Shown one piece after another: positions 38,464-51,229 of a DNA stretch of 64,000 bases (positions are counted from its first letter, which is position 1; every line of letters begins with the position of its first letter). The stretch spans positions 44,662 to 108,661 of the forward strand of contig JAECUM010001903.1 in assembly GCA_016617855.1 (NCBI GenBank), written 5' to 3'. Source of the stretch: Megalonaias nervosa (lineage: Eukaryota > Mollusca > Bivalvia > Unionida > Unionidae). A program made the position numbers and the translations under genes. Under the pieces are notes generated by a model that was not told where the DNA came from, did no database searches, and saw only the letters and a list, made by a program, of their open reading frames with translations.

Positions 38464-40310
38464 CAGTTTTTGTCAAATGTCTTATCAGTATTACAATCTT
38501 GCTTCAGTCTTATTAAAATCAGACATCCACAATCCTACCTGTAGATTTAACGGACATCGATAAAAGTTCGTGTTTTGGCGATCTTTGGAATTTACGGCCC
38601 ACTTAATTTTTAGCATCCTGTCATATAAAATATTGCAAATAATTAGTGTTAGGGATAGTCATCATTAGTAATTACTTGCTCCGAATGACAGAATTTGAAA
38701 TTTTTGATTTGATTGGTGAGGTGGCGCTCTACAGTTTCGTATTTTATTTTAGAATTTAAAAAAAAAAAGAATTTCCCCGGGATTCTTCACCGGTTATACT
38801 GGCTATTTAAAAAAGACCTTGTATATCTTAGGTATTGTTCAAAAAACCTTTAATTCCTTTATTTTGGTGTATGATTGATGAGTGTTATATGGGTTATAGA
38901 GTACACAGCTTGGCTTTACTCCAGATGTGCACCTTTCAAAAAAGTGCTAGCTCCACTTGGTCATTTTCACTTAATTGACTTCAGAGGTAAATTGTAAAAA
39001 AATAGCCGATAACTTTTTTACATTTTATATAGTTGGTAATAATTATTCATCCATTGCACTTTCAGCCGCTGGTATTGCCTAGTTGGGCAAAATTCATTTT
39101 TCCAATTTTAATAGGTGCTAAAGATAGTGTACTTTAGACTAATTCATTTTTTTTGGATTTTATTTTAGCACAAGGGAGCAGTCATTTTAGTTAGCAGTGT
39201 GCTTAGATCATGTACAGTTTCCATAAGTGCAATATCCAAAGAAATGTCAGCCACATTACATCAAAGTAGTGTATAGGTATGCCAACATTCTCTCCACTAT
39301 GCATGTTTCAAATGCAAACAACTTCACCTTACGTACGTCACTCTCTCAAAAGTACATAATAACTGGTGAGCACCCCTTGAACCACTGTTCTAAACGAATC
39401 AGTAAATGAATTGCTCTTCTGCATTTAAATAATAAATATACAATTTACTACTCCAATTCACAGAAACTAGATTTATCGTTATTTAATATCCTGGCTTTGC
39501 GTAAAAGTTAATTTTGTATACAAAATTTTATGCAATATTTTAAACTGAAAATCATACTATCAATATGAGGAAGTTGAGATAAAAAGCAATTAATAATTTT
39601 ATGTGAATATATAATATCAAGATCTACATTTGCATTTCACGTGCAAACTCTTGTTGTTTCAACGACATTATAAAATAGTCCTTTCTTAATCGTCCAGATA
39701 TGAGGTAAAAAGACATTAAAATAAACAACAAAATGTTTCTTTTACTTTATAACTGTCACTTTTTCATTTGCAATAAAATCTTAAAATTTGTTGGTCTTTC
39801 TCTTATTACTGACATACAACCTGAAGATGTTTCTTGGAATCTATACATTTTTTGGATGATTCCTCTTGAGAACAGAAGGATCACATGCAACTATAACGAT
39901 GATTATGGATGTATTTTCATGCACATCTTTTATGCAAAACTGTTATGACCCAAACACATTTAAATTGTGAACCATATTGGTGAAAAAAACCCATTTTCAA
40001 TTAAATTAATATTTACATTTTTCGAAACCTATTGCTATTTTTCTAGAACATTTTCTAGACTTTTCTGGCAAGACTGAAGCAATAAGTGACCCATATGTAG
40101 TCCACAAATAAATATTTTCATAAAACTGACACACAATAAAGATATCCATCTAGTTTTGTGCTTAATGGCTTTTCTCAGCCGTTATATTTCGATGTTTTAA
40201 CACAATCTATAATCTTGATAAATTACCTGTCTATTTTTACATGAACTGACACTGAATTCCAAATAAATCTATTTTAAAAAATCCAGATTTTTCAGTGACA
40301 AATTAGCATT
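38464..40310. other. Unassigned AT-rich host sequence
   Basis: No gene or known repeat is recognised. Confidence 0.4.
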
Positions 40311-40315
40311 TATGA

Positions 40316-40556
40316 GGAGGCCACAGGTGGCCGAGTGGTCTGAAGCGCTTGCTTTTACCGATCGCTGACATCTTAACTGTGTCCGCGTGGGTTCGAGTCT
40401 GGGGCTCCGCCAATGTGGGTATGTGAGAAAGCTTGCAAGTAGCTTCCCGTGGGTCGGTCGGTGGTTCTTACCGGAGTTTCGGCGGGTTCTTTCTCCACCA
40501 GTCATACTGGTCTTCAAGTATCATCGAGTGTTGAAAATTGACGTTAAACAAAAAAT
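40316..40556 (+). mobile_element. tRNA-derived SINE (family 1), second copy
   Basis: The head GGTGGCCGAGTGGTCTGAAG (A box) and GGGTTCGAGTC (B box) is followed by the same body as at 26,129 (AGAAAGCTTGCAAGTAGCTT, GTGGGTCGGT, CTCCACCA) and ends GACGTTAAACAAAAAATGG. I could not find a target duplication, so its borders are approximate. Confidence 0.85.
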
Positions 40557-41172
40557 GGCGTTTCCGGTCACCCAAACCCGAAATTGCTTCCAAGCCGGTC
40601 GTGACATCACTGACGGATTGCAAAACAAACATAGGAGTCTCTACCTGGTCGGCCTGGTGGTAGATTCACTTTGAATTTATCGCGGCCGGGTCGTTGCGTA
40701 ATGGTTGAACAACAGACAGGCTGATTCTTTGTGTCCAGAACCGGATCTATAGACGCAATCATACATAATGCGTATTGACATTATACCAGGTGTTCTTAAC
40801 TACGAACGAATTAACTATAAGAAGATATGCGTTTACATGCAGCGTGAAGCATCAGCAAATGTTGCCCACAATATGAATATATATATAGTGATTGAGAGTT
40901 CGGTACACGACCAGGCTATCTCTAGTCGGCTGCCTCGGTCTCGGTGCGTCCTTGAGCAAGGCACATGACTCCAATTTCCTCTGCAGGATTGTAGCCAATA
41001 CTATGTTAAAAATGCCATTTCTACCTTCAACAAACTTGTACTGAATTGTCAAGTCAGCTGTCAAATAATTTCCCACTTTATGTCATTTGTAGCAATTTAT
41101 TTCACAATCTAAATTATTGTTAAATAAAACTGCACTAAAAACGGACACGAGTAAACACTTGGGTTTATACTT
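40557..41172. other. Unassigned host sequence
   Basis: No gene recognised. About 40,880-40,970 contains a fragment resembling a dispersed molluscan repeat (GGTCTCGGTGCGTCCTTGAG). Confidence 0.3.
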
Positions 41173-41174
41173 TA

Positions 41175-41224
<50 letters not shown>
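41175..41224. repeat. (CA)n microsatellite
   Basis: About 25 uninterrupted CA units. No SINE head is attached, unlike the CA or TG runs at 52,408 and 62,511. Confidence 0.98.
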
Positions 41225-41227
<3 letters not shown>

Positions 41228-43000
41228 TTGGATAACTTTTCAAGAAAGTATTTTCCCCTGATAATAATTCTATAAATAAATCTCTTTCGTTGGAAATAAT
41301 TATCATCTTTGCGTAGCTTTCTAGTTTCAAGACGAGTTAGGTTTTTCTAACAGTTTTCTAAATTCTCCAAGATTCAACAATTTTCCAACAGTCTTTCAAC
41401 TTTCAGCGGTTTTCCAGTATAATTCCAACTATACGGTATTTAAGGCCCGGGAAAGTTCTGTTAAAGTCCAAAAGAATGAAATGTTCCGTATAAATTCAGG
41501 TCCGGAAATATACTGGTCTTCAAAATTGCATTGTCCGAACTCCTTTGAATAATTCACAATAGTTCCAAAATAATATTATAGTCCAATGAGCAGTTTCTGT
41601 TCCCACTAAATACTCCAAACAAATAGAATAGAAAATATGTCTGCAGACTTGATTTTACAAAAAGAAGACAAGATATAAGAATAACCAAAATTGTCCAACT
41701 ACATGTACTTAAATACTAGCAAAAGGGTGAAAACACACTTTGTTACCACTACCTACGTTACAAATCGTAAATTTCCAATATCGCAGAAAAACTCGAATGA
41801 TTTAACCCGGCCAAAGATACCACCAATGGGAAAAAGCCCAAATCTCGTAAACATATTTGCAATTAATTTTATTATTAGTAATTGTCAACACATACGTTAG
41901 CATCTATTTATAAATAATATGCCATTTTACATTCCTTAATATCTTAAAATAGACCATATGCACGTACCAAATTCAACTAAAGATGATCACTACAATTTAC
42001 AGTCACGAATAAAAATTACAAAAGTTATTGATATACATGTCACACTTTCTAAGACTGAAACTCTTAGTCTGATGAACTTATGTACATTCGTGCGGCGAAC
42101 ATAATTTTTCTCCAGATACCACATCAAACTTCAAACAGTAGTCAACTGACACAACTCTTCTGAATTGGAAACTGCCACAGGAGAAGTTGTCTCCCCTGAT
42201 CTAATGCAGTCCTACTAAATCATTACAGGAATTCCAGGTGATAAAATAATTTTCTGTCTAAGACTGCCCAATATTGTCAATTACAGGAATAAAGAGACTC
42301 TTCTTAATAGTATCTCCCCACTCCATTCATTTCTTAAGGAATGATAAACTAAGTAGAATTCAAGTCACAGATACAGAAAGTTGGTGATATATTTTCCAGG
42401 CACATACGTGACTGTAAGCAAGAATAAATTCAACCGTAGAAGAAAAAAATACCTAAGTGTCAGAGCCGATGTAAAAGTTCACGTTACTGATTATTCAATG
42501 TATTGCTGTATATTTTTGTTTTAATTTTGCATCTTGAATAAATGTATACAGCGTGCATACCAAGGTCTGACCGTCATACTTTTGATCCAGTTTATTGCAG
42601 AAGCAGCTTTCAACAAGTGCAGTGACAGTCGTGTCTGGGTTTGTTGTATTAATTAGTGAAAGAGAAATAAAGTATTTAAAAGTAAAAAACCATTACACAT
42701 GTTTATTTGGATCCTAATTCAGGACATTTGTATTCCTCTGGGAAAAAAATGTGATATACATGCCCTTTTCCAGGTCGCTTGCTGAAATGTAAAGTAAACA
42801 TACTGATTATGTTACGAATTTGATGGAAAATTTCATTAACGGCAATCTTTTTTTATGACAATCATACCAAATTTTACCAGAAACTAACTGACAGCACACG
42901 AAGGGTATTTCACAAGATCGACCTCCAGGCTAGGAACATCGATAAATATGAATCGCTGGTAGAAAGTTCGTACATAGATTTACCCAATTAAGAAGGCTCT
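41225..43000. other. Unassigned AT-rich host sequence
   Basis: No gene or known repeat is recognised. Confidence 0.4.
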
Positions 43001-43262
43001 TATCAATGTGACAAATGTAAGAATAAGAAGTCTGGTATCAATGTGACAAATGTAAGAATAAGAAGTCTGGTATCAATGTGACAAATGTAAGAATAAGAAG
43101 TCTGGTATCAATGTGACAAATGTAAGAATAAGAAGTCTGGTATCAATGTGACAAATGTAAGAATAAGAAGTCTGGTATCAATGTGACAAATGTAAGAATA
43201 AGAAGTCTGGTATCAATGTGACAAATGTAAGAATAAGAAGTCTGGTATCAATGTGACAAATA
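43001..43262. repeat. Tandem array, 35-bp unit, about 7.5 copies
   Basis: The unit TATCAATGTGACAAATGTAA plus GAATAAGAAGTCTGG starts at 43,001 and recurs every 35 bp. Copies are virtually identical, so the array expanded recently or is being homogenised. It does not show spacer variation, so it is not a CRISPR-like array. Confidence 0.97.
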
Positions 43263-43743
43263 GAATGGTAATAAGTGCTTCTTTTATGTTGTTGAGCTGG
43301 CCTTAACTCCTCGCCGGAAAGAGCCACAAAGATCAGTAAATTACAGCTGAGATAAATACAATGGTTTAATAAATGACCTGTCAAAATATAATGCTATAAA
43401 CAAATTTGACGATGACTTTAGTGTATCAATGAAAGTTTAGAGGATAGTGGAAGACAAATGTACAGGAGGTGCACGTTACCTACGGCACGAGATCACTAGA
43501 CCGATAAGAATGAGAAAGAAAGACACGTTGACACGTTGATCATTTATTTAGAGCCATGAAGAAAGGTGCTATTATCATGGAATAAAAATCTTTTAAATTA
43601 GTGTTGATTGAGATAAACAGATACGACAGTCAAAAGTTCATCTGTAAAAAGTTCCTAAAGTTTTTCAATATTCAGGAACAAATCTTATTAGAGTACATTA
43701 CGTTATTTAGTAACACCGTATGCAAGAGGATGGAAAAGAGTTT
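43263..43743. other. Unassigned host sequence
   Basis: No gene recognised. Confidence 0.35.
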
Positions 43744-44436
43744 TGTTATATCCCCCAGCCCCGTAAAAATAAATTAAATGTTCAGTTGGTGATTTACTGC
43801 GATTTTTAATTGGTAATGCTTAAGCACACAAAGTGTTATGTATATTTAATTTATATTGTGTGTTTGACCTTTGTCAATTATTAAGGGTAGAGTTTTGGCC
43901 TACCTGACTTTTGTCAGTCTTTTAAAAGGATATTCGATTAGAGTTCAAGACTGGGTTTTCCCTGGAAATTCTATTGTGTCTTAGATCAAGTGAAATAGTA
44001 TCTATTGGTTTTGTAAACAAGGTTTTCATTATTGTTTTAAATTCAGCCTGTGGAACTGCTGTATTTAGATACAATTTGAGAGAAATACTTTATTGAAATT
44101 ATTCGTTGGAATTGCAAAGTGCTGGTTGACGTTTTGGACGACAGCATTTTTTGGGATTATTCATTCAAAGACGTTCTGGATTATACTATTGTGATATATC
44201 AGGACTGTTGGTACATCGGCACATCCACAACTTTTGGTACATCAGCATATTCAATATTGGAATACATTCGGAAAAATCTAATCTTTTGGAACTTTTAGGA
44301 TTATTTGGGATTAAAATTGTAAATTCATCTTAAATTTTCATTTTGTAACTTAGAAAAATAAATTATTTGTTAATCTTATTAAACTTGCTGGTGTGGCTTC
44401 TTTCTGTTACGCATTTTATGATCATGGGGCGTAACA
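43744..44436 (+). mobile_element. Possible solo LTR
   Basis: It begins TGTTATATCCCC and ends GGGGCGTAACA, imperfect terminal inverted repeats of the TG...CA type. An AATAAA signal lies at 44,358, about 80 bp before the end, as expected for an LTR R/U5 boundary. No target duplication and no internal region are found, so this remains a candidate. Confidence 0.4.
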
Positions 44437-44822
44437 AAAGGATATAATTGGAAACACGCTAACATTAGCTGAACAAATTCCATCCGTCTTCTATTGGAAT
44501 GTTAACTCTGTCAATAGGAGCAACAAAGCAATTGTTTACAGACGTACTGATTAGTTATCGAGTAGTTTATGATGCCTTGGTTAGAATCGCCAAATTAGTG
44601 TATCTAGAATTAAAACCGAAAACAGTAAGAGCTATGTTGTTCACAGATGTAAGTTAATCAATATTTGTCATATCTGAGATAAAATGATAGTATCACAGGG
44701 TAATAATGTTCCAGGCTGATAACCCTGCACACATTGTACGTGACCGCTATCACTTAACACGCAAGTAAAAAGGTTCTTTTCATAACGAATAAATTTAAAT
44801 TTCAAATATCCAAAATGCATCA
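44437..44822. other. Unassigned host sequence left of Polinton 2
   Basis: No gene recognised. It ends with CATCA (44,818-44,822), the target duplication of Polinton 2. Confidence 0.4.
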
Positions 44823-45000
44823 AGTAGTAATAGTAAACAAGGGTTCTCCAAAACGCCTTTATATTAACATTTTATCAGCTCAAAATAATGACTTTCATAT
44901 ATTCTGACAAAGGGGGTCTCTGATCTAGAAACGTTGTTTACGTTAACCGTCATGTTGAATTTAAAAAATAATTAAAAAATAAACATGATGATCTGTCACC
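44823..45000. repeat. Left terminal inverted repeat of Polinton 2
   Basis: Complementary to the right end 62,038-62,276: shared blocks are AGTAGTAATAGTAAACAA, AAAACGCCTTTATATTAACA, TTATCAGCTCAAAATAATGA, CTCTGATCTAGAAAC and ACCGTCATGTTGAATT. Compared with the right copy it lacks about 25 bp after GGTTCT and part of the inner foldback arm. Confidence 0.85.
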
Positions 45001-46122
45001 ATTCCACGGGGTCCTTTCATTGCCAGTAAAGCTCATGAGGTCCTAGTTTTTTGTAAAGGCCTTTCTTATTGCCCACAGGCACCCCATGAGACCTTTTCTT
45101 CTGGCGATATTCTTTCTGAATGTCCTTGTGTGGGGTACCCTTCAGTGAGGTCGCAAAGGCTAAGAGATCTCATCACCCTACTGTTTATCTTTGAGGGGCT
45201 CCAATTTTCATAGACACACTCCCCGGCGAATTCCTAAATAAACGAAACGAAATTTTAGAAATTCAGAGAGTTGTCTAGGTTTTTCAATTTCATGTACACT
45301 CCCCCAATATCAAACCCCGGGGAGAGTGCAAAACGCACTCACCACGTTGTTTGACGTGGTGAGGAAGTGTACATGAGGCCCCCAACTATTATTAGAAAAA
45401 TTGGCATCCTAACGTCCCCGTCGACAATGTGTCGGTCACGGGATTAGAACTCAAGACCTCGAGTACGAGAATCCAACGTTCTTAACACTGCGCTACGGAC
45501 TATACTTACAAATATATAATACGGAAGTTATTATAATGTTATCTAACGGGAAATTCCTGCAAGTGATCAGTATTATCAGAATAAAAATATTATATTCTAA
45601 TTCTGAATAAATCACGAAATCTACGATCTTATACATTTCTGCCCGGTTAAAATACATTGCAGTCTCAACACACTAAAATGAATAAAATTACAGACATGGC
45701 TCATCCATAGTCGGTATATGAACCATATGTACAGATATGTGACAATGGTGCGTGGATCGATACAACGGCTTTATTAAATTACTCTAGCTCGCAGACAGGG
45801 TTATTTCTGCCTTCTGCAGTCTGGGAATATGAAGAGATCGATAATGACTCGTTTGTCGTAATATCACACCCCTCCTCCGGCCTATTGTTCATTCTAAGAT
45901 CTCTATCGTCGGTGAGGAAAGTGGAATTAACGCAAGATATTTATCAGGAGAGTCAAAAGGTGTAAAATATCATTTTTTGTTACAAATTATGCTGATCCAC
46001 ACACCGACTACAGAAGGGCATGTGATGTTACGCAATATAACAAGCGGGATAACTGCTTAATGAGACAGATTATCTCCCTTTATAATACAAGGAAGACAGA
46101 CAGAGTTATCTCCGTTATTTTT
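45001..46122. other. Foreign block inserted between left repeat and gene X
   Basis: In Polinton 1 gene X touches the terminal repeat; here 1.1 kb separates them. The block holds a tRNA-like SINE (45,270-45,505), two divergent GGGG..C/CATGAG-type repeats near 45,005-45,090, and GGGAGATAA-type segments near 46,070-46,110 that resemble common bivalve repeats. No viral coding sequence is seen. Confidence 0.6.
45270..45505 (-). mobile_element. tRNA-derived SINE-like repeat with nested hairpins
   Basis: On the minus strand the head reads GTAGCGCAGTGTTAAGAAC (A box) and GAGTTCTAATCCC (B box). Downstream lie nested inverted repeats: CTCACCACGT at 45,338-45,347 with its complement at 45,354-45,363, inside CATGTACACT at 45,291-45,300 with its complement at 45,366-45,375. 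I see no target duplication. It could instead be two repeats side by side. Confidence 0.55.
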
Positions 46123-46575
46123 TTAAAGGACTTCATCACCTATTCTTAAAATATCAACAGTAGATATTAAGAATAATTCATTATCGTATTTATACAAATA
46201 CAACTTAATTTTTCCGCTTACTTTTCAATGACATTCAAATAACTCTTTCATTGCTATCCTGATGAGAACATACTTACCACCTTTTGCAAAAACCTTCGAT
46301 CGGTTTAGGTTAATATTTATTTTCGTGTATTTTTCTTGACTGATCGGATCATGAAGATTATCGTATTTCAACATAAGCTCATCTCTCGACTTTTCAAGAT
46401 AATCAAAATATTTGTTGTTATCTGATTTGATAAGCGAGAGTTTTATTCTATCAAATTTAGTAAAACAAATACCTGAAATTTCATCATTAAATTCAACTGA
46501 TAATTGCTGGCCATTAACCATTAATTTTTTAATTTTGCTACTAACTCCATCGGCTAATGTTAAATTTTCGAACAT
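46123..46575 (-). pseudogene. Gene X: conserved terminal-proximal Polinton protein (copy 2)
   Basis: It matches 10,991-11,453: MFENLTLADGVSSKIKKL, SGICFTKF, LSLIKSDNNKYF, NLHDPISQEKYTK and ELFECH, then after an in-frame stop at about 46,225 the tail LFLISTVDILRIGDEV. Conservation of the tail past the stop shows the stop is recent. The role is unknown; two independent copies next to the left end make it a genuine Polinton gene. Confidence 0.6.
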
Positions 46576-46597
46576 TATTTATAAAGTTTAGACAAAT

Positions 46598-49500
46598 TTA
46601 ATTTGCGTAGTGACCAATAGCTAATGTGTTTACGCCATCAGCACAATATCTCTTATCATCAAAATTACTTCGTCCACGTTTCATAATTGTACCTGTTTCA
46701 AGTTTGTGATGATTTGTCCTAATAACATTTGTTTTAATAAAATTAGTGCAGGTGTTTAGTGCTGCTTCAAAATCATCAAATTTCATACACTTTTTTACAT
46801 ATCTGCGAGGAATACATTTTGCTTTTTTTGTCAGTTTATTGTCATCTAAAATTACGGCGTACATTTTACTTCTTAGTCCAACAAATTCTCTAACTGGCGC
46901 AAACATAAATTCATCTTTCATCTTGCCGATGACTTTTTTATTTGCATCATCATGAAATCCACTACTTTTTGGATAATCTGATAAATCAAATAAATTTTTA
47001 TTGTTATAAATATCTTAATAAACATCCTCATATTTTATGTTATAAACAAGTGAATCCGTATCAGTAAATAGGAACTCCGAATCTGGCCACTGCTTTTTAG
47101 TACATTAGCCATTTTGATATATCAAGTACAGCTGCACCAACATAAATTGGTTTATTTAACTTTAAATTTGTCTTTCGTCACTGTATTGCAACAAGATTTT
47201 CATTAAATATTTTCATACTGACAAAACCGTCATCGTTCTGCGATTTACATCATTTACAATTTCAATATTGACTCGCTTTCTGATACTTTCCATCGTCTTA
47301 CCGAACACGGAATTGTTCATTAACTTGAAAAAGTTTTTCTCAAAGTCGGTCCTTTCAGTAACACGACGTTTGGTATTTAAATCAATATAATCTGCCATCC
47401 ACCGTGATTGATTAAATTTTAACACGCGATAAACTTTTCTCAGAATTAGTCCAGCATCTACTGCTCGTTTTAAATTTTTTTTGATTTATCACGTAATTTC
47501 TTTTATTTAACAAATTTGGAACTAGCTTATTAATAATCGAATTTGTTTGCTGTTGTTGTTGCCTGTTGTTCAGGCGATAATAAACAATAATCGATTATCA
47601 TTGACTCTGCACAAAACGGATAGTCGTTATGTAGATCATGTAACCAACTAGGATAATCGAGATCAACTTCAACAAAATAACTGATATTTTCTGGTAAATT
47701 GTTTTCAGTTTCTTTAAGAAATTGATCTGGAGTTATCCATGAAATCCGCTACACGGCATTGGCTCTGACATAGCATAACCATACAAATTATAAAATCCAG
47801 ATAAATAATATAATTTGATGGTAAATTTTTATCGTAATTTTTAAGTATTTATTATTAACTACCGCATATTTTTTTTGTTATAACACTAATTCCATCGCGA
47901 ATTCCTTTTTCAATAAAATTAAACATATCAACATCCGTTAAGAGATCCAATTCTATCCTGCTTCTTTTAAGCAGAGCATCCCATGACAATCCTGGCGCAG
48001 AATAATACCAGCATGGGTCTAATCCATAATTTTCATGACTAACTTTACGAAAACTCTCGAAAACATCTGCTAGTAATAATACATTCTGTTTTCATATATA
48101 AATCATGATAATCACCAAGTGTCTTACAACTAAATTTATTTCAAATTTCCTGTGCATATTTGTACTCGTCATCTGTAATATTTTCAATTTTTAGCTGCGA
48201 GTAAAATTTATCTTTGTCAGGAAGAGAAGTTTCATCAAATCTGCTCCAGTCATCGAGATACTCATACGGAAAGACACCTTTTTGTCAGAGAGACGTAGTC
48301 TTCACCAAAGCAACTTTTTAAATTATTGAAACTGCTACAACCTTTTACAAGCTCATCCAATGGCGCTGCCATAAATTGCAGACTGTTGATGAAACGTAAT
48401 TTGCAGAGTGTAACGTACATATATTTTTAAAATTTTTTGGGAATACATTTGATTATATTATTTAATTTTAGTTTAGATTTAATTTCCTCATCGCCAAATG
48501 CTTCGACAATGATATGACTATCATAACCACGAAAATTATGTAAAACGACAGGAATAAAATCTGGTGCATGAAGTTTCAAATTACAATTGTCATGTGCTGC
48601 TCCACGATATTGGCCGGTTAGATGACAGTGATCGCACACTTTATCGCCTGAACTTTGTTCAGGTAGAGGTTTCTCGCAGATATGACAATTAACTGCCTCA
48701 TCAAAATCAAGTTGTTGTTTGGATGTTATTTTTATTGGAGCTGTTCTGGATAATCTGTTGAAAATTTTATTAACATCATCTATTAATTTTTAGTAATCAC
48801 ACGGCAGGACTTTTACCTCTGTACAATTTTATTGGACTTGAAAAATTATCGTTCGTGCAACAAACTACTTTTTAAGCTGCTCCACAGGGAACATATGGTT
48901 GTATTTTTCTGGTGCTTGATTTATTTGGATCATTTTCTGTGCCTGCCACAGGAACAAGTAGACATTCGAAATCAGCATAAATAACAAACGGAATATTTAA
49001 TTTATGATTATAATTTTTAAATTTTAATCCTTTTTCTTTTTCTCCTGGCATTGTTATTCTTTGAACATTAACACAGTATTTAAGATGATCTTGCAGTTTT
49101 TTATCTTTCGAAAAACCTTGTAAACAGCGGTAGCAGAAATATGTCTTATTTTTATCTTTATTATATTGTCTGTCAACTAGGCCGTTAAAGTTTTTTTTTA
49201 TCCAAACGTAATGATTCCAATAAAATAGCAAGTTTACTGTCGATTGCGAAGCTTTTTTTTGAAATATACCTTGGATAAACATTTTCACGCTCGTCAAGAC
49301 CAAATATATTAGCTGAAATATTTTGCTTTTCAAACTTTGGTATTTGATTTTCTGCAACTGGAAAGTAAATGCCATTAAAATTTAATTTTGATACGTGACT
49401 AAAATTCTTGTCAACGCAATCAGCATTTTTTTCTGCTGGAAACATTGCAGAAAGAATAGCCCACTGGGAACATCTGTTATCAAAGTTCTTTACGTTTATG

Positions 49501-50020
49501 CAACATTTTTTGTTTTTAATGTTTTGAGGGAGATCAACGTAAGAACTACCGCGAAGTACGTTATATCTCACTGTGTGGCATAAAACTTCTTTTATTATTT
49601 CAAATTTCCAACCTAATCCTGATACAGTAAATTCCTCCAAATTTTTAAAATTTATTTCCTGATGTATTTCATCGGCGACTGAGGGAATATTTGTTCCAGC
49701 TAATATTTTTCGTGATTTAGCTGTTAAATATGGTCGGCAATCTCGTTGATGAAATCTACATTTTCAAGTATATCTTTTTGAAGTGCATGTAACTTTGATA
49801 AAATAACATGATACTGCACTATTAGCTTGCTACTTCTATGCACTACAAGTTCTCGCGTTATAATTGCATGCAAAAGATGAAACAAATTTATAGAGTTAAA
49901 ATTTACTAAAACATTTTGATTATCAAACAGATAGCTGTTGTCAAATCCTGCAAAAGCAGTGGCTATTTTTGTAGGTTCTCATATAAGGCTCTTTTTTGCT
50001 ATATCTCGCAATTTCAGCAT
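46598..50020 (-). pseudogene. polB: Family-B DNA polymerase (Polinton 2)
   Basis: A heavily broken copy (more than ten stops or frameshifts). Parts that remain are MLKLRDIAKKSL at 50,020; CCINVKN and HYVWIK (49,185-49,640); Exo I VIYADFECLL at about 48,960-48,985; VCDHCHLTGQYRGAAHDNC and Exo II HNFRGYDSHII (48,427-48,660); KLMNNSVFGKT motif B (about 47,300-47,340); and motif C with intact TDTDSLVY at 47,045-47,065. Comparison with Polinton 1 is informative because this copy keeps Exo I and the catalytic Asp pair that the other lacks. Not functional. Confidence 0.93.
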
Positions 50021-50036
50021 TGTTATATAATGTAAT

Positions 50037-50121
50037 ATTATATCTCTAATTGATTATTCGATCAATATCTCACCACACAATGCGCATGCGCTAGTCGAAC
50101 AATCAATTAGAGATATAAAAA
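50037..50121. promoter_or_regulatory. Divergent intergenic hairpin (Polinton 2)
   Basis: Arms TATATCTCTAATTGAT (left) and ATCAATTAGAGATATA (right) flank a loop with TGCGCATGCG. The arms are those of 14,843-14,907 while the loop differs, pointing to selection on the stem. It lies between the divergent polB and HNH genes. Confidence 0.5.
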
Positions 50122-50135
50122 TGCTTATAGTATAA

Positions 50136-50956
50136 TGACACAGAATTTCGCAAGCGAGCAAGAGCACTACTATGTTCATCCCAAGTATAACTTATACGCG
50201 GGAAATATGTTAGGGCCGGTGATTCACAACCGTTTGATAAAGCAACACCAGCGGGTTATAGGATCAGCGTTAAAGGTGATAATGCTGAGAGAACTGAAAT
50301 GTTAAAGAAAGATTTTATTTACACTTTGTTTTGAGGAGACATACCAACTGGATGGCGAGTATATCATGTCAACGGCGCGGTTATTGATGATAACATTGAA
50401 GGCATGTCTTTACAAAGTGAATCTCTTTCAACCTCATTCCATGTTTGATTTTTACGAGGCAAATGATAATGGAATTATTCGAAATATCCAAACGAAAAAG
50501 GTTGTTGGTTTTATGAACAACATTGGTTATCTTAGAATAAAAGTTCGAGGAAGTAAAACAGATGAAATTGATTATTATAGCCATCGTTTTGTTTACGAAA
50601 CATTTAACGGACATATACCTGATGGCTTAGTAATAGACCACGTCAACGGTATTAAAGCAGACAATCGTCTAGAAAACCTCGAACTTGTCACGCCTAAAGA
50701 AAATAGCAGACGAGGACGAGGCAGTGGTATTAATTTCAGATGTCCTGCTAAACCTATAATATCATATAACATAAGTACAGATGAGGAACTAAAATTCAAA
50801 TCAATTTCAGCTGCTGCAAGACACTACAAGATAAATCCGGCAACAATAAAATATGTTGCAGACGGGGTAACAAACTCAGCAACATCACAATCAACATTTG
50901 ACAGAATCGTCTTCAAAAATGACTATTATTTATATTTTCTAGCTCACTTTTGGTAA
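50136..50956 (+). pseudogene. HNH endonuclease with NUMOD1-like tail (Polinton 2)
   Basis: It starts MTQNFASEQEHYYVHPKYN; frameshifts near 50,220 and 50,370 and a stop near 50,336 break the N-terminal third. The frame 50,366-50,956 is open and includes MNNIGYLRIKV, SHRFVYETFNGHIPDG, VIDHVNGIKADNRLENLELV (HNH core) and SISAAARHYKINPATIKYV (NUMOD1-like). The core His-Asn-Asn pattern is intact. A site-specific DNA cleavage role is expected from the family. It has a single copy of the start region that is duplicated in Polinton 1. Confidence 0.8.
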
Positions 50957-50998
50957 GACAATTATGAGCAAACATTAAAACATCATCTTTGTTAAATT

Positions 50999-51193
50999 TT
51001 AGTGTAATAAATGTTCTGTCATTAAGTTTTCTTTTTCTGCCGCTGTTAGCAGAATCTTATTAGAATCACCTTGCATAATAATAACGTCAACAGAATAATA
51101 ACTATACCCCGACAAACATTTTCGAACTGCTTCGGCTAATTCTCCATAATTTAATATATTAACTTTCTTAGAATATTTTATCTTGTTAGTCAT
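50999..51193 (-). CDS. Small conserved protein (copy 2)
   Basis: 64 residues: MTNKIKYSKKVNILNYGELA, then EAVRKCLSGYSYYSVDVIIM and a charged tail. The first 40 residues match the truncated copy at 15,965-16,099. No family recognised. It is transcribed away from the plus-strand gene at 51,230 across 36 bp, the same layout and spacing as in Polinton 1. Confidence 0.6.
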   Translation of the reverse strand: MTNKIKYSKKVNILNYGELAEAVRKCLSGYSYYSVDVIIMQGDSNKILLTAAEKENLMTEHLLH

Positions 51194-51229
51194 CTTATTA
51201 TTATAAATTAGATAAAAATATATTATAAT

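Noticed and set aside
43001..43262. CRISPR-like array
   Set aside because: The units are contiguous tandem copies without variable spacers, in an animal genome.
43744..44436. Complete LTR retrotransposon
   Set aside because: No second LTR, primer-binding site or gag/pol coding was found nearby; at most a solo LTR.
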